Shown one piece after another: positions 25,795-35,452 of a stretch of DNA of 64,000 bases. A program made the position numbers and the translations under genes. The DNA is from Martinezella rhizogenes (GTDB lineage Bacteria > Pseudomonadota > Alphaproteobacteria > Rhizobiales > Rhizobiaceae): the NCBI RefSeq assembly GCF_000799715.1, contig NZ_JUHG01000013.1, positions 372,001-436,000 on the forward strand, read 5' to 3'. Every line of letters starts with the position of its first letter. The stretch's first letter is position 1. A model generated the notes under the pieces. It worked only from the letters and a program-made list of their open reading frames with translations, searched no databases and had not been told where the DNA came from.

Positions 25795-28700
25795 ATGACA
25801 GCCACCGCCAAACTCGCCGATCAGCCGACACCGCCGCCCGCCCCGCCATTCGCGCAATTCGCGCCGCCGATCCGCGGGCAAGGGCCTCTGCGCCGGGCAA
25901 TCACCGACGCTTATCGGCGTCCGGAGACGGAATGCCTTCCACCGCTGATCGAGGCGGCGACCCTGCCGGAGGCTGTCCGGAATGCCGTCAAGAAGACCGC
26001 TCGGATATTGATCGAGGCTCTCCGCGCCAAGCACAAGGGAACCGGCGTCGAGGGTCTGGTGCATGAATATTCGCTGTCGAGCCAGGAGGGTGTCGCCCTG
26101 ATGTGCCTCGCCGAGGCCCTGCTTCGCATTCCGGACACTGCCACGCGCGACGCCCTGATCCGGGACAAGATTTCCGACGGCGACTGGAAGTCGCATCTGG
26201 GCGGCGGTCGTTCTCTGTTCGTCAACGCCGCCACCTGGGGACTGGTCGTTACCGGGAAGCTCACCTCGACGGTGAACGACAAGGGGCTATCGGCCGCGCT
26301 GACACGATTGATCGCGCGCTGCGGCGAGCCGGTCGTTCGCCGTGGCGTCGACATGGCCATGCGGATGATGGGCGAGCAATTCGTCACCGGCGAGACGATC
26401 GACGAGGCGCTGCGGCGCGCCCGCACACTCGAAGCCAAGGGCTTCCGCTACTCTTATGACATGCTTGGCGAAGCCGCGACGACACAGGCCGACGCCGAGC
26501 GTTATTATCGCGACTACGAAGCCGCGATCCACGCAATCGGCAAGGCTTCGGCGGGCCGCGGCATTTACGAAGGCCCTGGTATCTCCATCAAGCTTTCCGC
26601 CCTACATCCGCGATATGTGCGCTCGCAGACCGAAAGGGTCATGGGCGAACTGCTGCCGAAGGTGAAGGCGCTCGCTGCCCTCTCCAAGCGATACAATATT
26701 GGCCTGAACATCGATGCCGAAGAGGCCGACCGGCTTGAACTGTCGCTCGACCTTCTGGAGGAGCTTTGCCTCGACCCTGATCTTGCCGGCTGGAACGGCA
26801 TGGGCTTTGTGGTGCAGGCTTACGGCAAGCGTTGCCCCCATGTTCTCGACTTCATCATCGATCTCGCCCGCCGCTCGGGGCACCGGCTGATGGTCCGTCT
26901 CGTGAAGGGTGCTTATTGGGATGCCGAGATCAAGCGCGCCCAGGTCGACGGCCTCGACGGTTTCCCCGTCTACACCCGCAAGGTCTACACCGACGTTTCC
27001 TACATCGCCTGCGCCAAGAAGCTGCTCGCGGCGACCGATCTGATCTTCCCGCAATTCGCGACGCATAATGCGCAGACGCTGGCGACGATCTATCAGATGG
27101 CCGGCAACGACTTTTCCGTCGGCAAATATGAATTCCAATGCCTGCATGGTATGGGCGAGCCGCTTTACGAGGAAGTCGTGGGCAGCGACAATCTCGATCG
27201 CCCCTGCCGGATCTATGCGCCCGTTGGCACGCATGAAACGCTGCTTGCCTATCTCGTCAGGCGCCTGCTTGAAAACGGAGCCAATTCCTCTTTCGTCAAC
27301 AAGATCGCCGACCCCGCCATCCCGGTCGCCGACCTGATTGCCGATCCGGTCGAAGTGGTGCGCGCGATGAAAGTCGTTGGCGCCCAGCACGACAAGATCG
27401 CTCTTCCCGCCGATCTCTTCCATGACGTCCGCAGGAATTCGGCCGGCATCGACCTGTCGAACGAGACATCGCTGGCGGGCCTTGCCGAGCGCCTGCAGGC
27501 GTCGGCGGCGATGGAATGGGTTGCCAAGCCCTTGCTCGCGGATGGCTCCGAACGCGGCGAAACCCGGCCCGTCCTCAATCCTGCCGATCATTCCGATCTC
27601 GTCGGTCATGTCACTGAATTGGGTACCGATGATGCGGCCATCGTGATGCGTCTCGCTGCCGAAGCGGCTCCGGAATGGGCTGCCGTCAGTCCGACCGTCA
27701 GGGCCGAGCGGCTGGAACGGGCCGCGGACCTGATGCAGGCGGAGATGGAGACATTGATCGGCTTGGTGATGCGCGAGGCCGGGAAATCGGCCGCCAACGC
27801 CATCGGCGAAGTCAGGGAGGCCATCGACTTCCTGCGCTATTACGCCGAGCAGGCGCGCAAGGTGCTGAAGCCTGACAGCGTTCCGCTCGGCCCGATCGTC
27901 TGCATCAGCCCATGGAATTTTCCGCTGGCGATTTTCACCGGCCAGATCGCGGCCGCGCTCGTCGCCGGCAATCCGGTCGTCGCCAAGCCGGCCGGCGTCA
28001 CGCCGCTGATCGCCGCGCAAGGCGTGCGCATTCTCCATGAAGCAGGAATTCCGCGCGGCGCGCTCCAGTTCGTGCCCGGCAGCGGCCGAACGGGCGCCGC
28101 CCTTGTCGGCGCTCCGGAGACATCGGGCGTGATGTTCACCGGGTCGACGGAAGTGGCCCGACTCATCCAGGCACAGCTTGCGGAGAGATTGTCTAAATTC
28201 AACAAGCCGATCCCGCTCATCGCAGAGACCGGCGGGCAGAACGGCATGATCGTCGATTCCTCCGCGCTCGCCGAGCAGGTCGTCGGCGACGTCATCGCCT
28301 CGGCTTTCGATAGCGCCGGGCAACGCTGCTCGGCCCTTCGCGTTCTCTGCTTGCAGGAGGAGATCGCCGACCGGACCTTGACCATGCTGCGCGGCGCGCT
28401 CGGCGAATTGTCGGTTGGTCGCACCGATCGGCTGGCGATCGATATCGGCCCAGTCATCGATGATAATGCCAAGCGCGGCATCGACGAGCATATCGAAAAC
28501 ATGCGCAAGCTGGGTTGCAAGGTACAACAAGTCGACCTTCCGCCCGCTGCGGCAAAGGGAACATTTGTCGCCCCGACAATCATCGAGATCAACAACCTGG
28601 CGGACCTCAAAAAGGAAGTGTTCGGCCCGGTACTGCATATCATCCGCTACCAGCGGAAGAAACTCGACAAGCTGATAGATGCGGTGAATGCTTCGGGTTA

Positions 28701-29499
28701 CGGACTGACCTTCGGGTTGCACACGCGGCTTGACGGCACCATCGCACATGTCACCGGGCGCGTTAAGGCGGGCAATCTCTACGTCAATCGAAACATCATC
28801 GGCGCCGTGGTGGGTGTCCAGCCGTTTGGCGGGCGCGGCCTTTCCGGCACCGGGCCAAAGGCCGGCGGCCCCCTCTATCTTCGCCGGCTGGTCGCCTCCT
28901 CGACCGAGCCGCTTCGGGATGCGAGCGTCAAGACGGATCAGGCCGCAAACGAGTTCCTGACCTGGCTCGACGGCAAGGGAGTACCGCAAGCAGCCGAGCG
29001 GGCGCGCGCTATCGCCAGCGGGTCATCGCTGGGCCTTAACATCGAAATGCCCGGTCCCGTCGGCGAGCTGAACCTTTATCAACTGCATCCTCGCGGGAAA
29101 GTATTGCTCATGCCGCAAACGGCGCTTGGCCTCTACGTTCAGCTTGCGGCAGCCCTTGCCACCGGCAATTCCATCGTGGTGGACGCCTCGTCGGCGCTTC
29201 AGGACGAGCTTCGCGGTCTGCCGGAAAAGGTCGCCAACCGCATCTCCTGGTCGAATGACTGGGCAGCGGATGGCCCCTTTGCGGGCGCGCTGATCGAAGG
29301 AAATGCGGATCGGATAAAGGTAGCGGTGCAAGCGATTGCAGCTCTTCCGGGACCGTTGGTTCTTGTCCAGGGCGCATCGAGCGACGAGATCGCGAAAGGA
29401 CCTGATGCCTATTGCCTGAACTGGCTGCTGGAGGAGGTAACGACCTCCATCAACACGGCAGCAGCGGGCGGGAATGCAAGCCTGATGTCGATCGGATAG
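25795..29499 (+). CDS. putA: Bifunctional proline dehydrogenase / L-glutamate gamma-semialdehyde dehydrogenase PutA
   Basis: 1234 residues. Oxidises proline to glutamate in two steps, with substrate channelling. The proline dehydrogenase barrel lies at about residues 180-480 (GISIKLSALHPRYV, LMVRLVKGAYWDAEIKRAQ, YEFQCLHGMGEPLYEEVV). The aldehyde dehydrogenase lies at about 570-1030, with GPIVCISPWNFPLAIFTGQI, FTGSTEVARLI and the catalytic Cys845 in DSAGQRCSAL. A C-terminal ALDH-superfamily-like domain follows, as in type B PutA. There is no ribbon-helix-helix at the N-terminus, so it is not its own repressor, in keeping with divergent putR. The ATG at 25795 follows GAGGTAACC. Confidence 0.95.
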   Translation: MTATAKLADQPTPPPAPPFAQFAPPIRGQGPLRRAITDAYRRPETECLPPLIEAATLPEAVRNAVKKTARILIEALRAKHKGTGVEGLVHEYSLSSQEGVALMCLAEALLRIPDTATRDALIRDKISDGDWKSHLGGGRSLFVNAATWGLVVTGKLTSTVNDKGLSAALTRLIARCGEPVVRRGVDMAMRMMGEQFVTGETIDEALRRARTLEAKGFRYSYDMLGEAATTQADAERYYRDYEAAIHAIGKASAGRGIYEGPGISIKLSALHPRYVRSQTERVMGELLPKVKALAALSKRYNIGLNIDAEEADRLELSLDLLEELCLDPDLAGWNGMGFVVQAYGKRCPHVLDFIIDLARRSGHRLMVRLVKGAYWDAEIKRAQVDGLDGFPVYTRKVYTDVSYIACAKKLLAATDLIFPQFATHNAQTLATIYQMAGNDFSVGKYEFQCLHGMGEPLYEEVVGSDNLDRPCRIYAPVGTHETLLAYLVRRLLENGANSSFVNKIADPAIPVADLIADPVEVVRAMKVVGAQHDKIALPADLFHDVRRNSAGIDLSNETSLAGLAERLQASAAMEWVAKPLLADGSERGETRPVLNPADHSDLVGHVTELGTDDAAIVMRLAAEAAPEWAAVSPTVRAERLERAADLMQAEMETLIGLVMREAGKSAANAIGEVREAIDFLRYYAEQARKVLKPDSVPLGPIVCISPWNFPLAIFTGQIAAALVAGNPVVAKPAGVTPLIAAQGVRILHEAGIPRGALQFVPGSGRTGAALVGAPETSGVMFTGSTEVARLIQAQLAERLSKFNKPIPLIAETGGQNGMIVDSSALAEQVVGDVIASAFDSAGQRCSALRVLCLQEEIADRTLTMLRGALGELSVGRTDRLAIDIGPVIDDNAKRGIDEHIENMRKLGCKVQQVDLPPAAAKGTFVAPTIIEINNLADLKKEVFGPVLHIIRYQRKKLDKLIDAVNASGYGLTFGLHTRLDGTIAHVTGRVKAGNLYVNRNIIGAVVGVQPFGGRGLSGTGPKAGGPLYLRRLVASSTEPLRDASVKTDQAANEFLTWLDGKGVPQAAERARAIASGSSLGLNIEMPGPVGELNLYQLHPRGKVLLMPQTALGLYVQLAAALATGNSIVVDASSALQDELRGLPEKVANRISWSNDWAADGPFAGALIEGNADRIKVAVQAIAALPGPLVLVQGASSDEIAKGPDAYCLNWLLEEVTTSINTAAAGGNASLMSIG

Positions 29500-29528
29500 T
29501 GCGCGTTATACGCACCGATCAAGCAAGC

Positions 29529-29558
29529 CGATCACGGACGTTGGATGGTCCGTGATCG
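29529..29558. terminator. Bidirectional hairpin between putA and the DUF3830 gene
   Basis: CGATCACGGAC (29529-29539) and GTCCGTGATCG (29548-29558) form a perfect 11-bp stem with an 8-base loop, placed between the convergent 3' ends of putA and the DUF3830 gene. No long T run follows. Confidence 0.6.
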
Positions 29559-29575
29559 TGTTCGCTAGCGAAGCC

Positions 29576-29992
29576 TCAGCCCTCGACCGTCTCGAAGAGG
29601 ATTTTCTGTGCGCCTTCCCACAGGGTCAGGCGGCCAAGTTCCGGCAGCTTGTCGAGGTTGGACGTTACCGTAATGAAGTGATTGCCGGCAAGCTGGCCCA
29701 TTTTCGACGAGAAATCGACGCCGCCATAGGCAAGCAGGATTTCGGTTTCGCTGATGCCGCCCGGATAGAGAATGATATGCCCCGGCGCGGGATGGCTGGT
29801 GTGGTTTTCATATCCGACGCCGAAATCAAGGTCGCCGAGCGGAATCCAGACGCCCTCACCCGACCAGCGAACGTGCACGATCTGGCCTTCGAACGGCATC
29901 TGCTTCAGGAAAACCTCCGAGGTTTTCGGGGCCTTTGCGGTTTCAAGCACGGCATCGAATTCGAAGGGGCCGGCGGTAATCTTCAATTTCAT
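29576..29992 (-). CDS. DUF3830 family protein (cyclophilin-like fold)
   Basis: 138 residues, recognised as a DUF3830 member from LKITAGPFEFDAVLETAKAP, FEGQIVHVRWSGEGVWIPLGD and GHIILYPGGISETEILLAYGG. The family is predicted to adopt a cyclophilin-like beta barrel and is often found with amino-acid ABC transporters and amidohydrolase-type genes; no reaction is established. It has a GGAAAG ribosome-binding site and is the last gene of the minus-strand hydroxyproline-type operon, so it may process or bind an intermediate of that pathway. Confidence 0.75.
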   Translation of the reverse strand: MKLKITAGPFEFDAVLETAKAPKTSEVFLKQMPFEGQIVHVRWSGEGVWIPLGDLDFGVGYENHTSHPAPGHIILYPGGISETEILLAYGGVDFSSKMGQLAGNHFITVTSNLDKLPELGRLTLWEGAQKILFETVEG

Positions 29993-30051
29993 CGGATGTC
30001 TTTCCTTACGTTGGTAATGTCATTTGTCGGTCCCGTCTGAGCGGGGCAATA

Positions 30052-30114
30052 TCAGCGGTGTCCGGACACGGTCGCAACGGTGCCCTTCTGAGTGATGAAG
30101 TCGAAGGCGGTCAT
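30052..30114 (-). CDS. Possible 20-codon leader or small protein after the ABC ATPase
   Basis: Directly after the ATPase stop, the sequence TGAGGAGGCGACATG provides a near-perfect ribosome-binding site (GAGGAGG, five bases from the ATG). It opens a 20-codon frame (MTAFDFITQKGT...) that ends at TGA 30052-30054. The strong site is the only reason to list it. The product has no recognised family, no membrane segment and no signal peptide. It could also be the decayed 5' end of a longer gene. Confidence 0.4.
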   Translation of the reverse strand: MTAFDFITQKGTVATVSGHR

Positions 30115-30123
30115 GTCGCCTCC

Positions 30124-30852
30124 TCAGTGCTGCAGGATCTTGCCGAGAAACGCTTCCGTCCTCGGATTATGCTTGCCGGCGAAGAAGTCTTCGCTCGGGC
30201 GGTCCTCGACGATCTCGCCCTGGTCGATGAAGATCACGCGGGTGGCGACGCGACGGGCAAAGCCCATTTCGTGGGTGACGACCATCATCGTCATCCCATC
30301 TTTCGCAAGGCCGGTCATGACATCGAGCACTTCCGAAATCATCTCCGGATCGAGCGCCGACGTCGGCTCGTCGAAGAGCATCGCCAAGGGATCCATGGCG
30401 AGCGCCCGCGCAATCGCCACGCGCTGCTGCTGGCCGCCGGAAAGCTGGCTCGGATACTTGTTGGCATGATCAGCCAGCTCGACGCGATCGAGAAGCTGCA
30501 TGGCCTTGGTCTTGGCGATCGTCTCGCTGCGCCCGAGCACGATCTTCTGCGCCAACATCAGATTGTCGATGATGGTCAGATGCGCGAAAAGCTCGAAATT
30601 CTGGAAGACCATGCCGATGCGGGTGCGCAGGTTCGGCAGATCCGTCTTCGGATCCCCCACCTCGATGCCGTGGACGCGGATGGAACCCTTCTGGAAAGGC
30701 TCCAGTCCGTTCACGCATTTGATTAGCGTCGACTTGCCGGAGCCCGACGGACCGCAGACGACGACAACCTCGCCGCGATCGACCTTGACGGAGCAGTTCT
30801 TCAGGACTTCGTAATTGCCGTAGAATTTGGAGACGCCACTGATTTCGATCAT
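30124..30852 (-). CDS. Amino-acid ABC transporter ATP-binding protein (GlnQ type)
   Basis: 242 residues, complete polar-amino-acid ATPase: Walker [16 protein letters not shown]-loop VFQNFELF, signature [15 protein letters not shown], Walker [16 protein letters not shown] and H-loop VVTHEMGFA. It energises the permease at 34685 and binding protein at 35453, from which it is separated by two catabolic genes in the same operon. Its ATG overlaps the stop of the fused dehydrogenase by four bases. Confidence 0.93.
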   Translation of the reverse strand: MIEISGVSKFYGNYEVLKNCSVKVDRGEVVVVCGPSGSGKSTLIKCVNGLEPFQKGSIRVHGIEVGDPKTDLPNLRTRIGMVFQNFELFAHLTIIDNLMLAQKIVLGRSETIAKTKAMQLLDRVELADHANKYPSQLSGGQQQRVAIARALAMDPLAMLFDEPTSALDPEMISEVLDVMTGLAKDGMTMMVVTHEMGFARRVATRVIFIDQGEIVEDRPSEDFFAGKHNPRTEAFLGKILQH

Positions 30853-33767
30853 GAGCGGCCTTTCGCGAAACGAGTGATGGAAAAGGGTTGCAGCGCCCTG
30901 CCGGTTTCGCGACCAAGGACGAGCTGCGCGGTCAGCTGGCCGACGATCGGGCCGAGCGTATAGCCGTTGGATGTCACGGCGCTGAAGTAGCCGGGCTGCG
31001 ACGGATGCTCGCCGAGGATCGGCGCTCCGTCGATATTGATATTCATCGCCGCCCAGCTACGGATGACATGCAGCTTGCGCAGCGCCGGGACCACATGCTG
31101 GGCAACCCAGAGATTGCCCTCAAGGCTCGACAATAGCGGTCTTGGATGCTGATGCACCGGATCAAGGCCGGCCGTCCAGCCTCCGCCGATGACGAAATTG
31201 CCGTTGGCCGCCTGCTTCAAGGTCAGATGACGATCGGCATGGGCAACGAGGCAAGAGATCAGCGGAGCGGCCGCTTCCGTCACCACCATCTGCAACGGCG
31301 CGCCGAAGACGGGAATATCGAGGCCAAGCATCGATCCGATCCGCGCTGAGAAGGCGCCGGCCGCATTGACGATGCGTTTTGCCTGGATAGTCCCGCGCGA
31401 TGTCGTGACCTCAAAGCCGGCCGGACCGGGCACGATGCCGAGGACCTCGCATGTTTCGAAGATGCGCGCGCCCTTCGCCCGTGCGGCTTCGAGAATGTGC
31501 TGGGTGGCGACGAGCGGATTGATCTTGCCTTCCTGCGAGCAATAGGCGGCACCCACGAACTGAGGCGACAAAGCCGGTTCCAGCGCGCGCAATTCCTCTT
31601 GGCCAATCAGCCTGCAATCGATGCCAGCCCGCTGCTCGACGCCGACTTTCTCGGCGAGGAAGCGCATATGCGCCTCGGTCTCGGCGACCATCAAGCCGCC
31701 CGTCACCTTCATCTCGAAATCGCAGCCAAGTTCATTCTGTAGAGCGGCCCAGAGAGCAATGGAATCACGCTGCAGCGGCAGCGTCTGCGCCGCCGCACTA
31801 CCACCGCCTTCGGCACGCGCGCCGTGATCGAAGGAGAGAAGCTGCGCATGCAGGCTGCCGGCATTGCCGCCCGAGGCCAGCGAATTCGGAAAGGCGCGCT
31901 CCAATACGGTGACCTCTTCGCCCTCGCGGGCGAGAAAGAGGGCCGTCGACAAGCCGGCGATCCCGGCGCCGATGACCAGTGTCGAGGTCTGTGACACGGG
32001 CAACGGTTCGCGGCTTTCCAGCGGCGGTCTTTCCGGCAGCATCGCCCGCTTGTGGCCGCCCCATTCCGGTTTTTCGACCGCGAGTGCTGCCAGCGGCACC
32101 GGCCGCAGGGGCATTTGCGGCGCCAGAAAGCCGCGCGTCTCTCCGGCGGTGCGTTTTTCTCCCGCAACGGCCGCAATCGCATGTCCGCAATAGCGGCTCT
32201 GACAGCGCCCCATCCCGGCACGCGACAATCGCTTCAGTGTCGCAATGTCCTTGGCGCTTTTCTCGCCAAGCGCCCTCAGCGTGCCATAGGTAACGCCCTC
32301 GCAGCGACAGATGACGGTGTCGTCGGGTGGTAGTTTGTCGCCAACTGGACGAGCCGATTTGAAGACGGTCCAAAGCATTGCCTGAAAGGCCCGGTGCCGC
32401 GCCAGCCTGCGTTCAGCGAGCGGATCGGACGCGACGTCGAAACCCAATTTGCGGGCCACAGCAATCCCGGCAAGCCGGCCCTGCGCCATGGCAATATGCG
32501 CGCCGCCAAAACGGGCGGCTTCTCCGACCACATGGATATGGGTAAGCGTGCTCTCCCCATCATCCTTGGTAGTGGCAACGAGATCGCCATCGATGACGTC
32601 GTGGCCGCAACCGAGCAATCTGGAAAGTTCGTTTGAGGATGCAAAACTGCCACCGATCAGAACCGTGTCGACCTCAAGCCTGGTTTCGCCATCCGGTCCA
32701 ATGACCGTGATGGTTTCGACGCCCTCTTGTCCGTCTATCGACGCAATCCGGCTTTCCCACAGGATCGGAATACCAGCCGCCCGCAAGGCCGCGACCTGCC
32801 ACAATCCACCTGTTGCCAGTGCCTTGTCGGCGGCCAGAAGCTTGAGCGCCGCCAGCGGTTGCTTCCACGGCGCCGGAGCAGTTTCCACCAGTGCGACGAC
32901 GGAGCCACCCGCCTTGCGGATCTCATTGGCGACCTGGATGTTGAGGGGGCCGTTGCCGGCAATGACGATCCGTCCGCCGGGCACCGTGCCGTAGCTTCTG
33001 AGCAGCGTCTGCGCCGCTCCGGCGGTCATGACGCCGGGGCGTGTCCAGCCGGGAATTGCCGGCGGCCGTTCATAGGCGCCGGTGGCGATAACGATCATTC
33101 GCGGCTTGCAGTAAAAGGCACCTTGCGGACCGTAACAGGCGATCCTTGCGCCGTTCTCCTCATTGGCAGCACCCCAGACGAGCGTTCCGCCGATCATCGA
33201 CACGCCGGCGGCTTGGGCGCGCCGGATCAGATCGGCACCCGATCGAGCCTGTTCATCGCCGCCAAGACGCAATGCCGCCTTCGAGGTCGAGGGCTGCTTG
33301 AAATATTGCCCGCCGGCGATAGCGCGCTCGTCGACCAAGGTCACGCTCGCTCCGACGCTCGCGGCCACCTCGGCGGCAGCCAGACCGGCAGGCCCTGCGC
33401 CGATCACCAGCACGTCCATCTCGAGACAGGGGATCGCTGTCGGCACGTCGCAAAGGTCGGCATGGTCTGCCGTGGGCGCCGGTTTTGAGGCCGGTCGGCG
33501 AACCTGCATTCCTTCCTTGACCGATGTCATGCACGCACGCTGGCTAACCTTGCCGTCAACCGTGACAAGGCAGTCCTGACACGTGCCCATGCCGCAGAAG
33601 AGACCACGAGCCTCGCCCTTGAGGCCCCGTGAAAAATCATGCCGTCCGCCTGCCTCGATCGCCGCGGCGATCGTCATCCCGCGCTCGGCATGCAGAGCCA
33701 CACCGTCGACGAAGAACTCGACGGGTGGTTCCGATCCGGAATAGGGGTTGGCAAGGGAGGCGGACAT
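30849..33767 (-). CDS. Three-subunit fusion: [2Fe-2S] ferredoxin, HcnB/OoxA-type FAD oxidoreductase and DAO-type FAD oxidase; predicted D-hydroxyproline dehydrogenase
   Basis: 972 residues. Residues 15-90 are a small [2Fe-2S] domain (C58, C63, C66, C79 in [10 protein letters not shown] and RACM). Residues 115-475 are an FAD/NAD-type oxidoreductase ([21 protein letters not shown]). Residues 485-535 are a BFD-like [2Fe-2S] domain (C487, C489, C522, C527). After a linker, residues 596-965 are a D-amino-acid-oxidase-type flavoprotein ([20 protein letters not shown]). In opine oxidases, sarcosine oxidase-like enzymes and Pseudomonas D-hydroxyproline dehydrogenase these are separate gamma, alpha and beta chains. 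The neighbouring DHDPS-family deaminase makes D-hydroxyproline the likeliest substrate. Confidence 0.8.
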   Translation of the reverse strand: MSASLANPYSGSEPPVEFFVDGVALHAERGMTIAAAIEAGGRHDFSRGLKGEARGLFCGMGTCQDCLVTVDGKVSQRACMTSVKEGMQVRRPASKPAPTADHADLCDVPTAIPCLEMDVLVIGAGPAGLAAAEVAASVGASVTLVDERAIAGGQYFKQPSTSKAALRLGGDEQARSGADLIRRAQAAGVSMIGGTLVWGAANEENGARIACYGPQGAFYCKPRMIVIATGAYERPPAIPGWTRPGVMTAGAAQTLLRSYGTVPGGRIVIAGNGPLNIQVANEIRKAGGSVVALVETAPAPWKQPLAALKLLAADKALATGGLWQVAALRAAGIPILWESRIASIDGQEGVETITVIGPDGETRLEVDTVLIGGSFASSNELSRLLGCGHDVIDGDLVATTKDDGESTLTHIHVVGEAARFGGAHIAMAQGRLAGIAVARKLGFDVASDPLAERRLARHRAFQAMLWTVFKSARPVGDKLPPDDTVICRCEGVTYGTLRALGEKSAKDIATLKRLSRAGMGRCQSRYCGHAIAAVAGEKRTAGETRGFLAPQMPLRPVPLAALAVEKPEWGGHKRAMLPERPPLESREPLPVSQTSTLVIGAGIAGLSTALFLAREGEEVTVLERAFPNSLASGGNAGSLHAQLLSFDHGARAEGGGSAAAQTLPLQRDSIALWAALQNELGCDFEMKVTGGLMVAETEAHMRFLAEKVGVEQRAGIDCRLIGQEELRALEPALSPQFVGAAYCSQEGKINPLVATQHILEAARAKGARIFETCEVLGIVPGPAGFEVTTSRGTIQAKRIVNAAGAFSARIGSMLGLDIPVFGAPLQMVVTEAAAPLISCLVAHADRHLTLKQAANGNFVIGGGWTAGLDPVHQHPRPLLSSLEGNLWVAQHVVPALRKLHVIRSWAAMNINIDGAPILGEHPSQPGYFSAVTSNGYTLGPIVGQLTAQLVLGRETGRALQPFSITRFAKGRS

Positions 33768-33777
33768 TTCTCGATCC

Positions 33778-34668
33778 TCAGGCGCTGAACGTCAGACCAA
33801 AGTCCGAAACCAGCTTTTTCATGGCTGCATCCTGCTCGGGCGGCAGCGGCAGGCGCGGCGGCCGTGGTATTCCCGCAGCAAAGCCCATATGCGTCAGCAG
33901 TGACTTCGACCCGGCAACATAGGCCTGCCCACCCACCGCCTGGATGACCGGCAGCCACTTCAGGTAAAGCGCGCGCGCTTCATCGGTATTCTTCTCATCG
34001 GCAGCGAGCTCGAAAATGCGGGCCATCGGCCCCGGCGCCACGTTCGAAGCGACAGCAACCCAGCCTTCCGCTCCCATCACGAAGGATTCGAAGCCGAGAA
34101 TACCGCCGAAAACGGTCATATTCTCGCCCGCCAGACGGATGATGTCACGCACCCGCGTCACTTCGAGAGTGGATTCCTTGATATAGTCGCAGCCCTTGAT
34201 CTCGGCGATACGCTTCACCAGCTCCGGCTTCAGATCGACATTGGCCGTTGCCGGGTTGTTGTAGACCATGATCGGAATGGAGATCGCGGATGCCACAGTG
34301 CGATAATGATGAACGAGCTCGTCATCCGTCGGCGTAGAGTAGAAGGGCGGAATGATCATGACGCCATCGGCGCCCATCGCCTCGGCCTTTTGGCTCAGAC
34401 GCACACATTCGCGCGTATCTTCCGCGCCGGTGCCAATCAGCACCGGGACGCGGCCGGCAACGGTCTCGATGACCGTCCGTGCCACGCCATCGCGCTCCTC
34501 TTCGCTCAGCGACAGGAACTCGCCGGTCGACCCCAGCGGGATGAGGCCATGAATGCCCTCGCGCACCTGCCAGTCGGTGAAGGCGGCCATCGCCTTCAAA
34601 TCCACGGCGCCGTCTGCATCCAATGGCGTGATCATCACGGTATAGACACCGCGAAACTTCCTAGTCAT
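33778..34668 (-). CDS. DHDPS-family lyase, probable pyrroline-4-hydroxy-2-carboxylate deaminase
   Basis: 296 residues of the dihydrodipicolinate synthase / N-acetylneuraminate lyase family. Features are the binding loop LIPLGSTGEFLSLSEEER, IMVYNNPATANVDLKPELV with the conserved Tyr, and the Schiff-base Lys in GCDYIKESTLEVTRV. In hydroxyproline catabolism the oxidised product of D-hydroxyproline is deaminated by such an enzyme to alpha-ketoglutarate semialdehyde. Its position ten bases before the oxidase fusion, with an amino-acid importer, supports that role over lysine synthesis, where dapA is normally not placed so. Confidence 0.78.
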   Translation of the reverse strand: MTRKFRGVYTVMITPLDADGAVDLKAMAAFTDWQVREGIHGLIPLGSTGEFLSLSEEERDGVARTVIETVAGRVPVLIGTGAEDTRECVRLSQKAEAMGADGVMIIPPFYSTPTDDELVHHYRTVASAISIPIMVYNNPATANVDLKPELVKRIAEIKGCDYIKESTLEVTRVRDIIRLAGENMTVFGGILGFESFVMGAEGWVAVASNVAPGPMARIFELAADEKNTDEARALYLKWLPVIQAVGGQAYVAGSKSLLTHMGFAAGIPRPPRLPLPPEQDAAMKKLVSDFGLTFSA

Positions 34669-34684
34669 GTCAGATATCCTGGTT

Positions 34685-35380
34685 CTAGCGCTTTTCGGTG
34701 ATGGAAAGCCGGGGGTTGGTGGCTTGACCGAAGCGCTTCTCGATATGGTTCTGGACGAAATCCCAGAGCGTGGTCAGAAGAAGGTAGTAGATGGCCGCCA
34801 CCGCGAAGAGCTCCAGCACCATGAAGTGCTCCTGGATGAGCACCTGGGTGCGCCGCAGAAGCTCCTCCATCGAGATGACCGAGGTCACGGAGGTCGTCTT
34901 CAGCAGGCCGTTGACGGAGTTTCCAAGCGGCGGAATGATCACCTTGAAGGCTTGCGGCATGACGATGTGGCGCATGATCTGCCGCTCCGTCATCCCGAGA
35001 GCCCGGGCAGCACGAGCCTGCCCTTCCGGGACAGCCTCGATGCCGGCACGGATGATTTCGGCGAGATAGGCGGCTTCGTTGAGCGCAAGCCCGATCAAGG
35101 CCGCCTCGATCACGGTGAAGCGAATGCCGAACTGCGGCAGCGCCGTGTAGAGGGCGATGAGCTGGACGAGCAACGGTGTGCCGCGAAACAGCCAGATGTA
35201 GATCTTGGCGAGGATCTTGGCCAACCGGAACGGTGATCGCCGCATCAGGGCAAGGACAAATCCGAGGATAAGACCCGCCGTCAGCGACACGACGGTCAGC
35301 CAGATGGTCGTAAAGACCCCACCGAGGATGAAGGGATTAAACAGGTATCCGAAGAAACCCGACCAGCTCCAAAGCGTCAT
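34685..35380 (-). CDS. Amino-acid ABC transporter permease (HisM/GlnP type)
   Basis: 231 residues with about five membrane segments (GVFTTIWLTVVSLTAGLILGFVLAL near the start). The EAA loop is present as EAVPEGQARAARALGMTERQIMRHIVMPQAFKVIIPPLGN, which contacts the ATPase. Only one permease gene is present, so it presumably works as a homodimer. It lies 16 bp upstream of the deaminase gene and 72 bp downstream of the binding-protein gene. Confidence 0.92.
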   Translation of the reverse strand: MTLWSWSGFFGYLFNPFILGGVFTTIWLTVVSLTAGLILGFVLALMRRSPFRLAKILAKIYIWLFRGTPLLVQLIALYTALPQFGIRFTVIEAALIGLALNEAAYLAEIIRAGIEAVPEGQARAARALGMTERQIMRHIVMPQAFKVIIPPLGNSVNGLLKTTSVTSVISMEELLRRTQVLIQEHFMVLELFAVAAIYYLLLTTLWDFVQNHIEKRFGQATNPRLSITEKR

Positions 35381-35452
35381 GAACGTAACTTTCTGCTCAA
35401 GGCGAGCGCGGAAGATCCGCGCATCGCCATTTCGATGAACCGATCAATCCGA

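Noticed and set aside
26602..28989. 795-codon open frame on the minus strand inside putA
   Set aside because: It is antisense to a complete PutA with all catalytic motifs; long antisense frames are expected in GC-rich codon use, and the translation resembles no family.
33778..34668. dapA (lysine biosynthesis dihydrodipicolinate synthase)
   Set aside because: The fold is the same, but the gene sits in an amino-acid import and oxidation operon under GntR control, which fits a catabolic deaminase better.
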